Shown piece by piece: positions 35,975-46,224 of a stretch of 64,000 nt of DNA (position 1 is the stretch's first letter; each line of letters starts with the position of its first letter). A program made the translations under genes and the position numbers. This DNA is from Tropheryma whipplei str. Twist. GTDB lineage: Bacteria; Actinomycetota; Actinomycetes; Actinomycetales; Microbacteriaceae. The notes beneath the pieces were generated by a model, which was not told where the DNA came from, ran no database searches, and saw only the letters and a list, made by a program, of their open reading frames with translations. The DNA is taken from the NCBI RefSeq assembly GCF_000007485.1, contig NC_004572.3, positions 310,001-374,000 on the forward strand, given 5' to 3'.

Positions 35975-37897
35975 GTGGACGGTTTTGAATTTTTTTCTGG
36001 TCGTTCGGATGTTGTTGCCATGATTTGCGATGATAGGTTACTTGACCTGTCAGAATCAATTCCATCCGGTAAGGTGCCCGAGCCAATTGAGCTTGACTCG
36101 CCGCATGGTTTGGATATACTCAGACATTCTTGTGCGCACGTCTTGGCGCAGGCGGTTCAGAGTATTTATGGGGACGCAAAACTTGGTATTGGCCCGTTTA
36201 CGGAAAACGGGTTTTATTACGATTTTTCCGTAAACGAACCTTTTTCTTCGGATAGCTTGCGAGTTATAGAGGATAAGATGCGCGAGATAGTGCATAGCGA
36301 TCAGAAATTTGTGCGAAAAGTTGTAGATAGGCAGTCGGCGCACAGTCAGTTTCGTGATGAACCTTTCAAATTGGAGATTATTAACGCAACCGATGACACT
36401 CTATCGATCTATTACAATATCGATGCAGATTCTGGTTCTGTTCGTTGGATGGATTTTTGCCGCGGCCCGCATCTTCCATCGACTCGGTTCATAGGGGATG
36501 CATTCGCCCTGACGCATGTGTCATCTGTGTATTGGAGGGGCAATTCGGATAATCCACAGATGCAGCGTGTTTACGGAACAGCCTGGGGCAGTGCCAAGGA
36601 TCTTAAGGGGTATCTGGATCGTGTCGAGCTTGCAAAGCTTGTTGATCACCGAAAGCTTGGGAAAGAGCTTGATTTATTCAGCCTTCCAGATGAGATCGGC
36701 CCGGGTCTTGCGCTCTTCCATGTTAAGGGCGGGATTATTCGCAGTGAAATGGAGCAGTACGCGCGCCTGCGTCATCTTGAGGAGGGTTACAATTTTGTGT
36801 ACAGCCCGCATATAACAAAAAGGGATCTCTTTGAAAGAAGCGGACACCTGCAATGGTATGGCCAAAGCATGTTTCCACCAATGAGGCTTGATAAGGATTC
36901 GTGTTCTCAAGGGTTTGATTATTATCTGAAGCCCATGAATTGCCCTTTTCACAGCCTTGTGTTTAGCTCACAGCCCAGGAGTTATAGACAATTGCCTCTT
37001 AGACTTGCTGAATTTGGGACTGTGTACCGTTATGAGCAAAGCGGGGCAATTCATGGGCTTGCCCGTGTGCGCGGGCTTACTCAGGATGACGCACATATAT
37101 ACGCCACAAGAGAGTCTTTTGAAGACGAGGTATCCAAGGCTTTGCAATTTACAATTTCACTTCTTGGTGATTATGGGCTGGATCAGTTTTATATTGAGAT
37201 ATCAACTCGGGATGCATCGGGTAAGTTTTTAGGCTCCGATGAAGATTGGGCTTATGCAACGCATATTTTGCAAAAAGTTGCTCAGGATTCTGGCCTTCAG
37301 ACGCGAGACGACCCGGGCGGAGCGGCATTTTATGGACCTAAAATTTCTGTTCAGGCAAAAGATGCAATAGGTCGCTATTGGCAGATGTCGACCATTCAGC
37401 TTGATTTTAATCTTCCTGAAAGATTTGGCCTTTTCTACACAGACCGTGCCGGAGAAAGAAAACGCCCGATTATGGTTCATCGTGCCCTCTTTGGGTCATT
37501 TGAGAGGTTTTTCGCTGTTCTTACGGAGCATTATGCTGGGGCATTCCCCCCTTGGTTATCCCCAGAACAGGTGGTCGCCCTTCCTGTTACATCTGCCCAT
37601 ATACCGTATCTCGAGGAATTTGTTTCTAGATTCTCGTCGCGTTTGATCCGGGCGAGGGTTGATTATATGCAAGATCGTTTACCGAAAAAGATCCGTAGCT
37701 ATGTAAAGGAAAAAATCCCCTTTGTTCTGGTCGCAGGTGATCGTGATTTGACAAACAGAACCGTTGCAATTAGATTTCGCGATGGAACTCAGATATCTGA
37801 TTTACCCATTCAGAAATGCTTTGATGGAATTTGTGCAAGTATAGACCGTAAAAAACAGATTCAGACGCGTATAGATTTCGATTCTGTTCTTGAATAG
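35975..37897 (+). CDS. thrS: Threonyl-tRNA synthetase with shortened N-terminus
   Basis: Class II synthetase, about 640 residues. The editing domain has HSCAHVLAQAV and DFCRGPHLPST, the catalytic domain shows PMNCPFH (zinc cysteine), RVRGLTQDDAH and the ERFF segment of motif 3, and an anticodon-binding domain ends the protein. The N-terminal TGS domain is incomplete: only its last part (SDVVAMICDDRLLDL) is present before the editing domain, and an in-frame stop just upstream rules out a longer start. GTG 35975 follows a leaderless-type promoter. Confidence 0.95.
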   Translation: MDGFEFFSGRSDVVAMICDDRLLDLSESIPSGKVPEPIELDSPHGLDILRHSCAHVLAQAVQSIYGDAKLGIGPFTENGFYYDFSVNEPFSSDSLRVIEDKMREIVHSDQKFVRKVVDRQSAHSQFRDEPFKLEIINATDDTLSIYYNIDADSGSVRWMDFCRGPHLPSTRFIGDAFALTHVSSVYWRGNSDNPQMQRVYGTAWGSAKDLKGYLDRVELAKLVDHRKLGKELDLFSLPDEIGPGLALFHVKGGIIRSEMEQYARLRHLEEGYNFVYSPHITKRDLFERSGHLQWYGQSMFPPMRLDKDSCSQGFDYYLKPMNCPFHSLVFSSQPRSYRQLPLRLAEFGTVYRYEQSGAIHGLARVRGLTQDDAHIYATRESFEDEVSKALQFTISLLGDYGLDQFYIEISTRDASGKFLGSDEDWAYATHILQKVAQDSGLQTRDDPGGAAFYGPKISVQAKDAIGRYWQMSTIQLDFNLPERFGLFYTDRAGERKRPIMVHRALFGSFERFFAVLTEHYAGAFPPWLSPEQVVALPVTSAHIPYLEEFVSRFSSRLIRARVDYMQDRLPKKIRSYVKEKIPFVLVAGDRDLTNRTVAIRFRDGTQISDLPIQKCFDGICASIDRKKQIQTRIDFDSVLE

Positions 37898-37905
37898 TTG
37901 ATTAT

Positions 37906-38442
37906 ATGCAGGAAGGTTCATCTGATTTTGCCGGTATTCCGGATGGATATAAAAGACTTTGGACCCCACATCGTGTTGTGTATCTGGAAGGTGCCAGGCA
38001 TGATGGAAATCCCGAGACCTGTCCATTTTGCTCTGCATACAGAAAAACAGATGAGGAGGGTCTTATAGTCTATCGAGGGGACTTGTCTTATGTTGTTATG
38101 AATCTTTATCCATACAATTCGGGACATACCCTTGTGTGCCCATATCGGCATATTGCAACCTATGATCTTGCGAGTTCTGATGAGATTCTTGAAATGGGTC
38201 TTTTGCTGCAGAAAGCTATACTGGTTAGCAAGCGCGTGTTGGGCTGTGAAGGCTTTAATATCGGTATAAATCAAGGCCGCGTTGCGGGTGCTGGGATTGC
38301 TGGGCATTTGCATCAGCACATTGTTCCGCGTTGGGCTTTTGATTCTAATTTTTTTCCGATTATTGCGAGGACAAAAGCCTTGCCAAAACTGATAGAACAA
38401 GTGAGATGTGACCTACAGCGTGGGTGGGACGATTTAGTTTGA
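37906..38442 (+). CDS. HIT family hydrolase/phosphorylase (Rv2613c-like)
   Basis: About 178 residues. The histidine triad reads HLHQHIVPRW, preceded by CPFC and the NLYPYNSGHTLVCPYRH segment, a layout shared with actinobacterial AP4A phosphorylase-like HIT proteins such as Rv2613c. Likely substrate is a dinucleoside polyphosphate; this is by family only. In other actinobacteria the gene also follows thrS. It starts nine bases after thrS and precedes pdxS by 13 bases. Confidence 0.88.
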   Translation: MQEGSSDFAGIPDGYKRLWTPHRVVYLEGARHDGNPETCPFCSAYRKTDEEGLIVYRGDLSYVVMNLYPYNSGHTLVCPYRHIATYDLASSDEILEMGLLLQKAILVSKRVLGCEGFNIGINQGRVAGAGIAGHLHQHIVPRWAFDSNFFPIIARTKALPKLIEQVRCDLQRGWDDLV

Positions 38443-38454
38443 CGGGGGCGTGAT

Positions 38455-39318
38455 ATGGGGCTTGACAATTTAAAGGTAGGTCTTGCGCAAATGCTCAAAG
38501 GGGGCGTAATAATGGATGTTGTTACACCCGATCAGGCAAAGATAGCCGAGGATGCTGGCGCTGTTGCTGTTATGGCATTGGAAAAAATACCGTCTGATAT
38601 TCGTGCTTCTGGTGGCGTGTCGCGTATGAGCGATCCCGGTTTGATTGAGCGGGTAATGGATTCAGTGTCAATTCCTGTTATGGCGAAAGTAAGGATCGGT
38701 CATTTTGCCGAAGCGCAAATCCTTCAGTCACTAAAAGTTGATTACATAGATGAATCGGAAGTTTTGTCTGTTGCGGATTCTTCGTATCATATCGACAAAC
38801 GAAAATTTACAGTTCCTTTTGTTTGTGGTGCGACCAATCTCGGCGAAGCCTTACGTCGTATTTCGGAAGGCGCTTCTATGATCAGGTCAAAAGGGGAGGC
38901 TGGTACGGGCGATATTGCGCAGGCTACAAAACATATACGTGCTATCCTGTCTGAGATATCTGCGTTGACACAAGCGCGGGAAGATGAACTTCCTGCCAGG
39001 GCCAGGAAGCTCGGCGCGCCAATTGATCTTGTGCGAGAGACAGCCAGGCTTGGCAGATTGCCGGTTGTTTTGTTTACTGCCGGCGGCATTGCAACACCAG
39101 CGGATTCTTCGCTTGTTATGCAGCTTGGATCTGACGGGGTATTTGTTGGTTCGGGAATTTTTAAATCTGAAGATCCAAAAGCCTATGCCGCAGCAATTGT
39201 TCAGGCGACTGCTCAATACGATGATGCGGATCTCCTAGCCCGCGTGTCGCGTAATTTAGGTCAGGCTATGCCCGGTGTTTCCAATCTTGATGTGCGTTTT
39301 TCGAATCGGGGTGTGTAA
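38455..39318 (+). CDS. pdxS: PdxS, pyridoxal 5'-phosphate synthase subunit
   Basis: Synthase subunit of the DXP-independent vitamin B6 pathway, which builds PLP from ribose 5-phosphate, glyceraldehyde 3-phosphate and ammonia. About 287 residues. Catalytic lysines are in [14 protein letters not shown] and [13 protein letters not shown], and [16 protein letters not shown] is the N-terminal signature. The pdxT ATG overlaps its stop, so the two subunits are produced together. Confidence 0.97.
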   Translation: MGLDNLKVGLAQMLKGGVIMDVVTPDQAKIAEDAGAVAVMALEKIPSDIRASGGVSRMSDPGLIERVMDSVSIPVMAKVRIGHFAEAQILQSLKVDYIDESEVLSVADSSYHIDKRKFTVPFVCGATNLGEALRRISEGASMIRSKGEAGTGDIAQATKHIRAILSEISALTQAREDELPARARKLGAPIDLVRETARLGRLPVVLFTAGGIATPADSSLVMQLGSDGVFVGSGIFKSEDPKAYAAAIVQATAQYDDADLLARVSRNLGQAMPGVSNLDVRFSNRGV

Positions 39319-39884
39319 TGACCGTTGGAGTTCTCTCCCTCCAGGGAAGTTTTTATGAGCACCTGTTTATTTTGAGCAGGCTAAACACTGACCACATTCA
39401 AGTAAAAACTTCTGAAGATCTTTCCCGGGTCACGCGACTTATAATTCCCGGTGGGGAGTCTACTGCTATGCTCGCTCTGACCCAGAAGAGCGGCCTGTTT
39501 GATTTGGTGAGAGACCGCATCATGTCTGGCATGCCTGTGTACGGCACGTGTGCGGGCATGATTATGCTATCGACGTTTGTAGAAGATTTTCCTAACCAAA
39601 AGACTTTGTCTTGTCTTGATATTGCCGTTCGGCGCAATGCCTTTGGAAGGCAGATAAACAGTTTTGAGAGCGAAGTTTCCTTTCTAAACTCAAAAATTAC
39701 TGTGCCTTTTATTCGTGCGCCAAAGATTACTCAGATTGGTGAGGGCGTTGATGTTTTGTCTCGTCTCGAGTCGGGCGATATCGTTGCTGTAAGACAGGGA
39801 AATGTCATGGCAACAGCATTTCATCCCGAGCTTACCGGGGGTGCAGCCGTGCATGAATATTTTTTACATCTGGGTCTAGAATAG
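39318..39884 (+). CDS. pdxT: PdxT, glutaminase subunit of PLP synthase
   Basis: Class I glutamine amidotransferase of about 188 residues supplying ammonia to PdxS. The nucleophilic cysteine is in YGTCAGMIML, the oxyanion region is IPGGES, and the His/Glu pair is in FHPELTGG. Translation is coupled to pdxS through an overlap of start and stop. Confidence 0.97.
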   Translation: MTVGVLSLQGSFYEHLFILSRLNTDHIQVKTSEDLSRVTRLIIPGGESTAMLALTQKSGLFDLVRDRIMSGMPVYGTCAGMIMLSTFVEDFPNQKTLSCLDIAVRRNAFGRQINSFESEVSFLNSKITVPFIRAPKITQIGEGVDVLSRLESGDIVAVRQGNVMATAFHPELTGGAAVHEYFLHLGLE

Positions 39885-39926
39885 AGCTCAGGCTATTGGT
39901 ATGTCATAATCGATACACGGTGATGT

Positions 39927-40685
39927 ATGTCAGGACATTCAAAATGGGCAACAATAAAGCGCAAAAAGGCGGTTAATGATGCTCAAAGATCAAAGAATTT
40001 CGCGAAGCTTATAAGACTTATTGAGGTCGCCGCTAAGCAAGGGGGGCCTGATCTTGCGGGCAACCCGGGCCTTGCTGAAGCTGTTCAAAAAGCCAAAAAA
40101 AATTCTGTGCCTAACGATAATATCGACAGGGCGATAAAACGTGGCTCGGGCCTGACTGGCGAGCACATAAATTACGTGAGTCTTGTCTACGAAGTAAAGG
40201 CTTTTGATGGTGTTGCACTATTGGTTGAATGCCTTACTGACAACAAAAACCGATGTGCGGCTGGTATTCGTTCCATTGTTACGCGATCCGGTTGCTCTAT
40301 GGTGAATCCCGGCAGTCTTGCGTACAACTTTAAGAGGAAAGGCATTGTTGTTCTTCAGGACCGTGATGCGAATGGAAATCTTCTCTCTGAAGATCTTGTC
40401 TTGTCGGCGGTTCTTGAAGCCGAAGTTGATGATATTGTGCCAACCGGAGACTGCGGATTTGAGATTATTGCCGAGCCGTCAAATTTGTCTGCCGTCTGTA
40501 ACGCCCTGAGGGATAGTGGGATACAGTACAGGTCAGTAGAAACGGTGTATGTACCAAACTCGACTGTTTCTTTGCCAGAGCAAAAATACGATCGGATTAT
40601 TCGCATGATAGAAGCTCTCGAGGAGAGTGATGATGTTCAGGGTGTCTATACAAATCTTTCCGGGAAAGACCTCGCATGCGAATAA
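39927..40685 (+). CDS. yebC: YebC/PmpR-type protein
   Basis: About 252 residues. The N-terminus GHSKWATIKRKKAVNDAQRSKNFAKL is the family signature. Members are described as transcription regulators or, more recently, as ribosome-associated factors. Its 3' end overlaps ruvC by ten bases, and the yebC-ruvC-ruvA-ruvB order is widely conserved. GGTGA seven to eight bases before the ATG may serve as ribosome site. Confidence 0.95.
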   Translation: MSGHSKWATIKRKKAVNDAQRSKNFAKLIRLIEVAAKQGGPDLAGNPGLAEAVQKAKKNSVPNDNIDRAIKRGSGLTGEHINYVSLVYEVKAFDGVALLVECLTDNKNRCAAGIRSIVTRSGCSMVNPGSLAYNFKRKGIVVLQDRDANGNLLSEDLVLSAVLEAEVDDIVPTGDCGFEIIAEPSNLSAVCNALRDSGIQYRSVETVYVPNSTVSLPEQKYDRIIRMIEALEESDDVQGVYTNLSGKDLACE

Positions 40686-41227
40686 TGGCTGTTGATCCTG
40701 GCTTGACCAATTGTGGAGTGGCCGTTGTAAATGCGACCGGGCCTCTTTCTCTTGAGCTCTTGGCGGTAAAAGTTTTTCATACCGATAGATCTTTGTCATT
40801 TGAAAATCGTATTGGAAAGATTGGTGATAGTCTTCTATCAATGCTCGAGGAGTTTTCCCCGGATTTATTTGCGCTTGAAAAGGTGTTCGCGCAGCATAAT
40901 TTGAGTACAGTGAGTGGCGTTGCGGGTGTTATAGGCGTGGCGAGTTATCTATGTTACAAACATGGTACCCATATTGCGTTTCACACACCGAGCGAAATAA
41001 AGGCCTCTATTTGTGGGTATGGAAACGCAAAGAAGGATCAAATTCGTAGCATGGTAAATAGGGTTTTTTTATCCCAAGATATTCCACTCAGGCATGATGC
41101 GTCAGATGCTTTGGCCCTTGCTGTATGTTGCGCCAGGCGATATGCACTGCACAATGAGCATTTTACCGAGGCGAGGCTGCGATGGCTATCAGCACTCGGG
41201 GCCAGTTCGACAGAGCGGGGTCGGTAA
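40676..41227 (+). CDS. ruvC: RuvC, Holliday junction resolvase
   Basis: Endonuclease of about 183 residues that cuts Holliday junctions presented by RuvAB. Acidic active-site residues are D7 in AVDPGLT, the glutamate in FALEKVF and the late aspartates in RHDASDALALAV. The ATG lies inside the end of yebC, so translation is coupled. Confidence 0.95.
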   Translation: MRIMAVDPGLTNCGVAVVNATGPLSLELLAVKVFHTDRSLSFENRIGKIGDSLLSMLEEFSPDLFALEKVFAQHNLSTVSGVAGVIGVASYLCYKHGTHIAFHTPSEIKASICGYGNAKKDQIRSMVNRVFLSQDIPLRHDASDALALAVCCARRYALHNEHFTEARLRWLSALGASSTERGR

Positions 41228-41265
41228 GTGTCTGTATATGCATTGCTTGCGCCAGAGGGCTTGCT

Positions 41266-41850
41266 TTGATCGCGTCACTTTCTGGATTGTTGGAGGCTGT
41301 ACGTCCCGGCAGTGTTGTTGTGAACATGCATGGTATAGGCTTTTTGGTTCGTGTGCCACAATCTTTTAACCCTGAAGTAGATGCTGAGGTAAAACTTTAT
41401 ACCAGTCTTCAAGTCCGAGAAGACTCGGTTTCGCTTTACGGTTTTGCATCTGTTCTGGAATGCACTGTTTTTGAACAGCTAATAACAATATCCGGTGTTG
41501 GCCCGCGGGTTGCGCTTGCCATCCTTTCGGTTTTGACCCCGGCAGAGGTTGCTGCGGCCGTTCTGGAAGGTGATGACAAGCCCTTGCAGCGAGTGAGTGG
41601 TGTTGGAAAAAAGCTTGCCGGAACAATAGTGTTACAGCTTGCTGGGAAATTGACTTCGGTCCCATTAGAGAACAGGAAACAGGAACAAGCGGTTGATAGA
41701 AGTGCCGAGATTGTCCAGGCTCTTATTGGGTTGGGCTGGCAGCGACAGGAATCTGCTGCGGCCGTGGAATCTGTTTTAGAAAAAGATCAGTCTTTGACTA
41801 TGCCAGAAATTTTGAGAAATGCCCTTAGATATCTTGCAAAACAGGAATAA
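41266..41850 (+). CDS. ruvA: RuvA, Holliday junction-binding subunit
   Basis: About 194 residues from TTG 41266, chosen because AGAGGG (41254-41259) lies six bases upstream and the protein then starts [18 protein letters not shown], the usual RuvA OB-fold N-terminus. Two helix-hairpin-helix motifs follow ([13 protein letters not shown] and [16 protein letters not shown]), and the C-terminal domain that contacts RuvB ends the protein. Confidence 0.94.
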   Translation: MIASLSGLLEAVRPGSVVVNMHGIGFLVRVPQSFNPEVDAEVKLYTSLQVREDSVSLYGFASVLECTVFEQLITISGVGPRVALAILSVLTPAEVAAAVLEGDDKPLQRVSGVGKKLAGTIVLQLAGKLTSVPLENRKQEQAVDRSAEIVQALIGLGWQRQESAAAVESVLEKDQSLTMPEILRNALRYLAKQE

Positions 41851-41854
41851 CCTC

Positions 41855-42856
41855 TTGGATGTGACGTCTGACGAAAAACAAACAGAAGGTGCTTTGCGCC
41901 CGAAACTGCTTGCTGAGTTTGTAGGACAAAATAAGGTAAAGAATCAGCTGGCCCTTTTGATACAGGCAGCAAAAATTCAGGGGCGTGTTACCGATCATGC
42001 ACTTTTAGCGGGACCCCCAGGCCTTGGAAAAACAACTCTTGCAATGATTGTTGCCGCTGAATGTGGGGTTTCAATACGAATGTCAAGCGGCCCTGCCATA
42101 CAGCATGCCGGAGATCTTGCTGCTCTTTTATCTAGCCTCTTGCCCGGAGAACTTCTCTTTATCGACGAAATTCACAGGATGAGTAGGGTCGCTGAGGAGA
42201 TGCTCTATCTTGCCATGGAAGATTTTCGCATTGATATTATGGTTGGCAAGGGTCCTGGTGCTACGAGCGTTCCCCTTGAATTGTCCCCTTTTACGCTGGT
42301 CGGCGCAACCACCAGAGCAGGTCTCTTGCCTGGGCCATTACGGGATCGTTTTGGGTTTACTGCACGCCTCGATTTCTATTCTCCAGAAGAGCTTTTGCAG
42401 GTCTTGATTCGGAGTGCACGACTTATGGAGATTCAGTATTACGACGATGCCCTGGAAAGTATTGCCGTCAGGAGTCGAGGAACACCTCGTGTTGCGAATC
42501 GTCTTTTGCGCAGAACGCGTGACTATTTGCTCGTATCGAATTCATCAGAAATTCTCTCAAAGGAGATAGCACTCAAAGCAATGGATGTTTATGAAGTCGA
42601 TTCGTTGGGTCTTGACCGACTTGATAGGGCGGTGTTGCATGCTATCTTCGATCGTTTTTCAGGAGGCCCGGTTGGAATAAAAACCCTTTCAGCCTATCTG
42701 GGCGAGGAGGCTGAAACTATTGAAAACTCTATAGAGCCGTTTTTGGTTAGGCAGGGTCTCCTTGTCAGGACCCCCAGAGGCCGTCAGATTACCGATTTAG
42801 CCAGGAAACACATGGGTTTCAAGGAAGATCTATCTGGCTTTGAGTTATACTTATGA
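41855..42856 (+). CDS. ruvB: RuvB, branch-migration ATPase
   Basis: AAA+ motor of about 333 residues. Walker A is GPPGLGKTT, Walker B DEIHRM, sensor 1 GATTRAG, and the arginine-finger loop and winged-helix domain ([16 protein letters not shown]) follow. The start is uncertain: TTG 41855 behind AGGA (about 41842) is used; GTG 41861 would be slightly shorter and ATG 41819, inside ruvA, slightly longer. Confidence 0.94.
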   Translation: MDVTSDEKQTEGALRPKLLAEFVGQNKVKNQLALLIQAAKIQGRVTDHALLAGPPGLGKTTLAMIVAAECGVSIRMSSGPAIQHAGDLAALLSSLLPGELLFIDEIHRMSRVAEEMLYLAMEDFRIDIMVGKGPGATSVPLELSPFTLVGATTRAGLLPGPLRDRFGFTARLDFYSPEELLQVLIRSARLMEIQYYDDALESIAVRSRGTPRVANRLLRRTRDYLLVSNSSEILSKEIALKAMDVYEVDSLGLDRLDRAVLHAIFDRFSGGPVGIKTLSAYLGEEAETIENSIEPFLVRQGLLVRTPRGRQITDLARKHMGFKEDLSGFELYL

Positions 42857-42877
42857 GGTTCGTCTTAGAAGGTTGTC

Positions 42878-43369
42878 ATGTCTCTTGAGTTATTGTTCCC
42901 CATTGCCCTTGTTCTCCTCCTGGTTGCTTTTTTCTTTTCGCAAATGAAAAGAAAAAGGGAGATGGCTGCTCTTCAAGCCAAGTTGCTCCCGGGTGTGTGT
43001 GTAATGACTTCTTTTGGCCTTTTTGGTACTTTGAAGAATATAGATGACGAAAAAGCGCTCCTCGAGATTGCTCCCGGGTGTGTTGTGTCAGTTCATGCGA
43101 GAACGATTGCCCGGGTTGAGGAATTGCAGGCGCCAGGTGAACAGGTATTAGATGAAAGACCCGAGGATACAGATGTACTGCGAAGCCCTGAGGGTGCTGG
43201 TGTATCGGTATCTAAAAATACTTCACGAAGTGCTTCACGGAGATCTGGTGCTACAAAACAAGCGGTGAAGCAGAGAAGTACGGCGGGAAAAACTGGGACT
43301 GCACGTTCTGCCGCCTCTTCATCCGCTGCACCCAAGGCGAGGTCGACACGTTCTGCAAGGGATAAGTAA
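42878..43369 (+). CDS. yajC: YajC, Sec translocon accessory subunit
   Basis: About 163 residues. One N-terminal membrane helix (about residues 5-20) is followed by MKRKREMAALQAKLLPG and the small YajC domain, which matches the family. The last 70 residues are a low-complexity tail rich in Ser, Ala, Arg and Thr, probably disordered. Its location before secD-secF supports the assignment. Confidence 0.9.
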   Translation: MSLELLFPIALVLLLVAFFFSQMKRKREMAALQAKLLPGVCVMTSFGLFGTLKNIDDEKALLEIAPGCVVSVHARTIARVEELQAPGEQVLDERPEDTDVLRSPEGAGVSVSKNTSRSASRRSGATKQAVKQRSTAGKTGTARSAASSSAAPKARSTRSARDK

Positions 43370-43390
43370 GGCTTCTGCAGAATCTCGTGA

Positions 43391-45070
43391 ATGCATAAAT
43401 TCCCACCTGCAATAAGAAAGGCGAGGAGATCTCTTGGCATCCTGGCTGTGGTTGTCCTTCTCCTTCTTTCTCTAGATATCTGGCAGGTCTTTTTCTCTGG
43501 CAGTACCTTTCTGCCGAAGCTCGCCCTAGATCTTGAGGGCGGAACGCAGATTGTCTTGCGTGCTAAGTCTGCCGAAAAGGAGATTACCAGCGAACAGCTC
43601 CAGCAGGCAGTTGCTATTATTCGCAATAGGGTTGATTCAAGCGGAATCTCCGAGGCAGAGATTTCCGTCCAGGGTAGTACAAATATATCCGTATCTATTC
43701 CTGGCACACCCTCTAAGGAGGTTTATGACAGGATTCGCTCTTCATCCAAGATGGATATGCGTGCTGTTTTACTAACGAAGCCCATTCAGCATGCTGCTAT
43801 GAATGAAGGGTCCACACATGCAGGTTCGACAGCCAGCGCCGCGATTGGTGATAAGAATGCCACACGTGGGTCGCCGAAATCTAGCGAGCATCGGAAAAAT
43901 ATTCCCAAGACTCCACACGATACGTCTGGCATGATTCCTTCTCCGCGCCCAAAAAATGGCAGCGATATGGCGTGGATTACGAAATACTGGCGCGATCGTT
44001 TTGATTCACACAATTGTAAAGATAACGCCGGGGACAGTACCCCAGATAATCTTCCCCTTGTTGTATGTGATCAGTACGGAACCACAAAGTATCTACTGGG
44101 ACCTGTTGAAGTAAGCGGAACTGATATATCAAGAGCGGTGGCAGATCCCGTTTCATCGCATTTTGCAGGTGCTTCTATTGGCTGGGGTGTTACGATTACC
44201 TTTAACGCGCACGGTGGTGAGAAATTTAAGGATGTGTCAAATCGCCTTATATCTCTTGCGGCCCCCAGAAATCAGTTTGCAGCCGTTTTGGATGGAGTTG
44301 TTATAACAGCTCCTGAAGTCAGGGGTGTTACCAGTAATCCGCAGATAACGGGTAACTTCAACCAGACAACTGCCACTGCTCTTGCCAGTCAGCTTAGTTT
44401 CGGGTCTCTTCCAGTTAGCTTTGAGGTCCAGTCAAGCGAAAATATTTCCGCCACCCTAGGATCGAGCCAGTTACAAAGCGGAATCTTGGCTGGGATCCTG
44501 GGAATGATTCTTGTTGTGGTTTATTCATTGTTTCAGTACCGACTTCTTGGGCTCTTGACAGTATCATCTCTCATTTGCTCGGCTATTGTTACTTATCTTG
44601 TAATAACCTTCCTTTCCTGGCAAAACGGGTATCGTCTCTCTTTAGCTGGTGTTGCCGGTCTGATTGTTGCAATTGGTATTACTGCCGATTCCTTCATAGT
44701 GTATTTTGAACGGGTTAAGGATGAGTTACGAGAAGGAAGGGATATTGTCCGTGCAGTGGATCGTGGGTGGTCACGCGCACTGCGGACAATTTGCGCCTCT
44801 GATGCAGTGAACTTTTTGGCTGCTATTGTTTTGTTTTTAGTCGCGGTGGGAAGCGTAAAGGGTTTTGCGTTTACCCTTGGCCTTACAACTCTTGTTGACT
44901 TGCTTGTTGTTGTATTCTTCACGCATCCCGTTTTGCAGTATCTTTCCCACAGTAGTTTCTTTACTCGGAAATACAGTGGTTTGAATGTTAAATCAGCTGT
45001 TTACAGGGGTAGGCTTATGACGCGTGATAAATCTCAAAAGACGATAGCAGAGCGAAAGGCCGGGCATTAA
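43391..45070 (+). CDS. secD: SecD, protein-export membrane protein
   Basis: About 559 residues. Residues 1-50 hold the first membrane helix, then LALDLEGGTQIVLRA opens the large periplasm-side domain, which includes a polar insertion (around residues 135-215) rich in Ser, Pro and Lys. The five C-terminal helices carry AGVAGLIVAIGITADSFIVYFERVKDE, the SecD motif. It works with SecF using the proton gradient to complete translocation. The stop overlaps the secF ATG. Confidence 0.96.
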   Translation: MHKFPPAIRKARRSLGILAVVVLLLLSLDIWQVFFSGSTFLPKLALDLEGGTQIVLRAKSAEKEITSEQLQQAVAIIRNRVDSSGISEAEISVQGSTNISVSIPGTPSKEVYDRIRSSSKMDMRAVLLTKPIQHAAMNEGSTHAGSTASAAIGDKNATRGSPKSSEHRKNIPKTPHDTSGMIPSPRPKNGSDMAWITKYWRDRFDSHNCKDNAGDSTPDNLPLVVCDQYGTTKYLLGPVEVSGTDISRAVADPVSSHFAGASIGWGVTITFNAHGGEKFKDVSNRLISLAAPRNQFAAVLDGVVITAPEVRGVTSNPQITGNFNQTTATALASQLSFGSLPVSFEVQSSENISATLGSSQLQSGILAGILGMILVVVYSLFQYRLLGLLTVSSLICSAIVTYLVITFLSWQNGYRLSLAGVAGLIVAIGITADSFIVYFERVKDELREGRDIVRAVDRGWSRALRTICASDAVNFLAAIVLFLVAVGSVKGFAFTLGLTTLVDLLVVVFFTHPVLQYLSHSSFFTRKYSGLNVKSAVYRGRLMTRDKSQKTIAERKAGH

Positions 45071-46038
45071 TGGCGTGGTTTGCGCGGTTTAGTGACGATC
45101 TTTACAGTGGACGGAGATCAATAGACTTCGTTGGTCGGTATAAGATATGGTATTCCGCGTCTTTTGTTATTCTTCTTGTCGCAATTCTCGGACCGTTCTT
45201 TCACGGTGGATACAAATTTGGCATTGAATTCACCGGAGGTTCTCAGTTTGTTATTTCTGATGTGAAGCAAAAAAGCATTGAGCTTGCGAGAGAAGTAGTG
45301 AAGAAAACTGTAGACAAGCCATCTGTTGTGACAACTTTCGGTAAGGGCCTTGTTGTAAGAACAGATCAGCTATCAGATACTCAGTCAAATAGTGTGCGTG
45401 ATGCCCTTGCCGATACGTATGGGGTGTCACATGACGCGGTCGCGGCATCATACATTGGTCCAAGTTGGGGGCAAGACGTTACAAGACAGGGAATACAGGG
45501 GCTTGTTATTTTTTTGCTCCTTGTCTTTGTTGTTATGGCACTTTACTTCAGAACTTGGAGGATGTCCCTATCGGCTATTATTGCGCTTTTTCACGACCTT
45601 ATCATCACAGCTGGTATTTACGGTTTGTTGGGTCTTGAAATAACTCCTGCTGCAGTTATTGGCTTATTGACAATTCTCGGATATTCACTCTATGACACCG
45701 TTGTTGTCTTTGATAGGGTACGTGAAAATAGGGCTCTTGATCCAACTTGCTCGGATTATAAGGGGATAGTGAATAGGGCAGTCAATCAGACGTTTGTCAG
45801 GTCTATTAATACTTCTCTTATAGCAGTCTTGCCGGTTGCTTCGATATTGTTCATTGGCTCTTTGATCCTTGGTGCAAGTACGCTGAGTGATATATCTGTT
45901 GCGCTTTTTATCGGAATGCTGGCCGGTGCGTATTCAACGATTGTTATAGCTTCTCCAACATATGCTTTGTTATGCAAGAAATTACCTTCTGGGAAAGAAA
46001 AGCGTCTAAGAAAAGCATCTGTCAAGGCGCCGGGTTGA
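45070..46038 (+). CDS. secF: SecF, protein-export membrane protein
   Basis: About 322 residues with six hydrophobic segments. FGIEFTGGSQFVI and the later LTILGYSLYDTVVVFDRVRENR are SecF signatures. The ATG overlaps the secD stop by one base. In many actinobacteria rel follows secDF closely, and here rel is the second gene downstream, after one inserted gene for a secreted protein. Confidence 0.96.
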   Translation: MAWFARFSDDLYSGRRSIDFVGRYKIWYSASFVILLVAILGPFFHGGYKFGIEFTGGSQFVISDVKQKSIELAREVVKKTVDKPSVVTTFGKGLVVRTDQLSDTQSNSVRDALADTYGVSHDAVAASYIGPSWGQDVTRQGIQGLVIFLLLVFVVMALYFRTWRMSLSAIIALFHDLIITAGIYGLLGLEITPAAVIGLLTILGYSLYDTVVVFDRVRENRALDPTCSDYKGIVNRAVNQTFVRSINTSLIAVLPVASILFIGSLILGASTLSDISVALFIGMLAGAYSTIVIASPTYALLCKKLPSGKEKRLRKASVKAPG

Positions 46039-46224
46039 TGTATGTCCTATTCATAGTTGCCTGAGATCTGTATAAAACCGCGCACGCTCTAGCGCACAGG
46101 CTGCTGAAATGCTTGGAATCCCTTCGAGTGCGTTTTGACCTGTTGAAAACTTCATATATTGAGTGTTTTTTGTCGTACTGTTTTTACGAAACAATTTATT
46201 GCACAATTTCTGTAAAGGATCTGA

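Noticed and set aside
37906-38442. Galactose-1-phosphate uridylyltransferase
   Set aside because: It has a HIT motif but is far too short and lacks the GalT layout; the sequence fits the HIT AP4A phosphorylase-like group.
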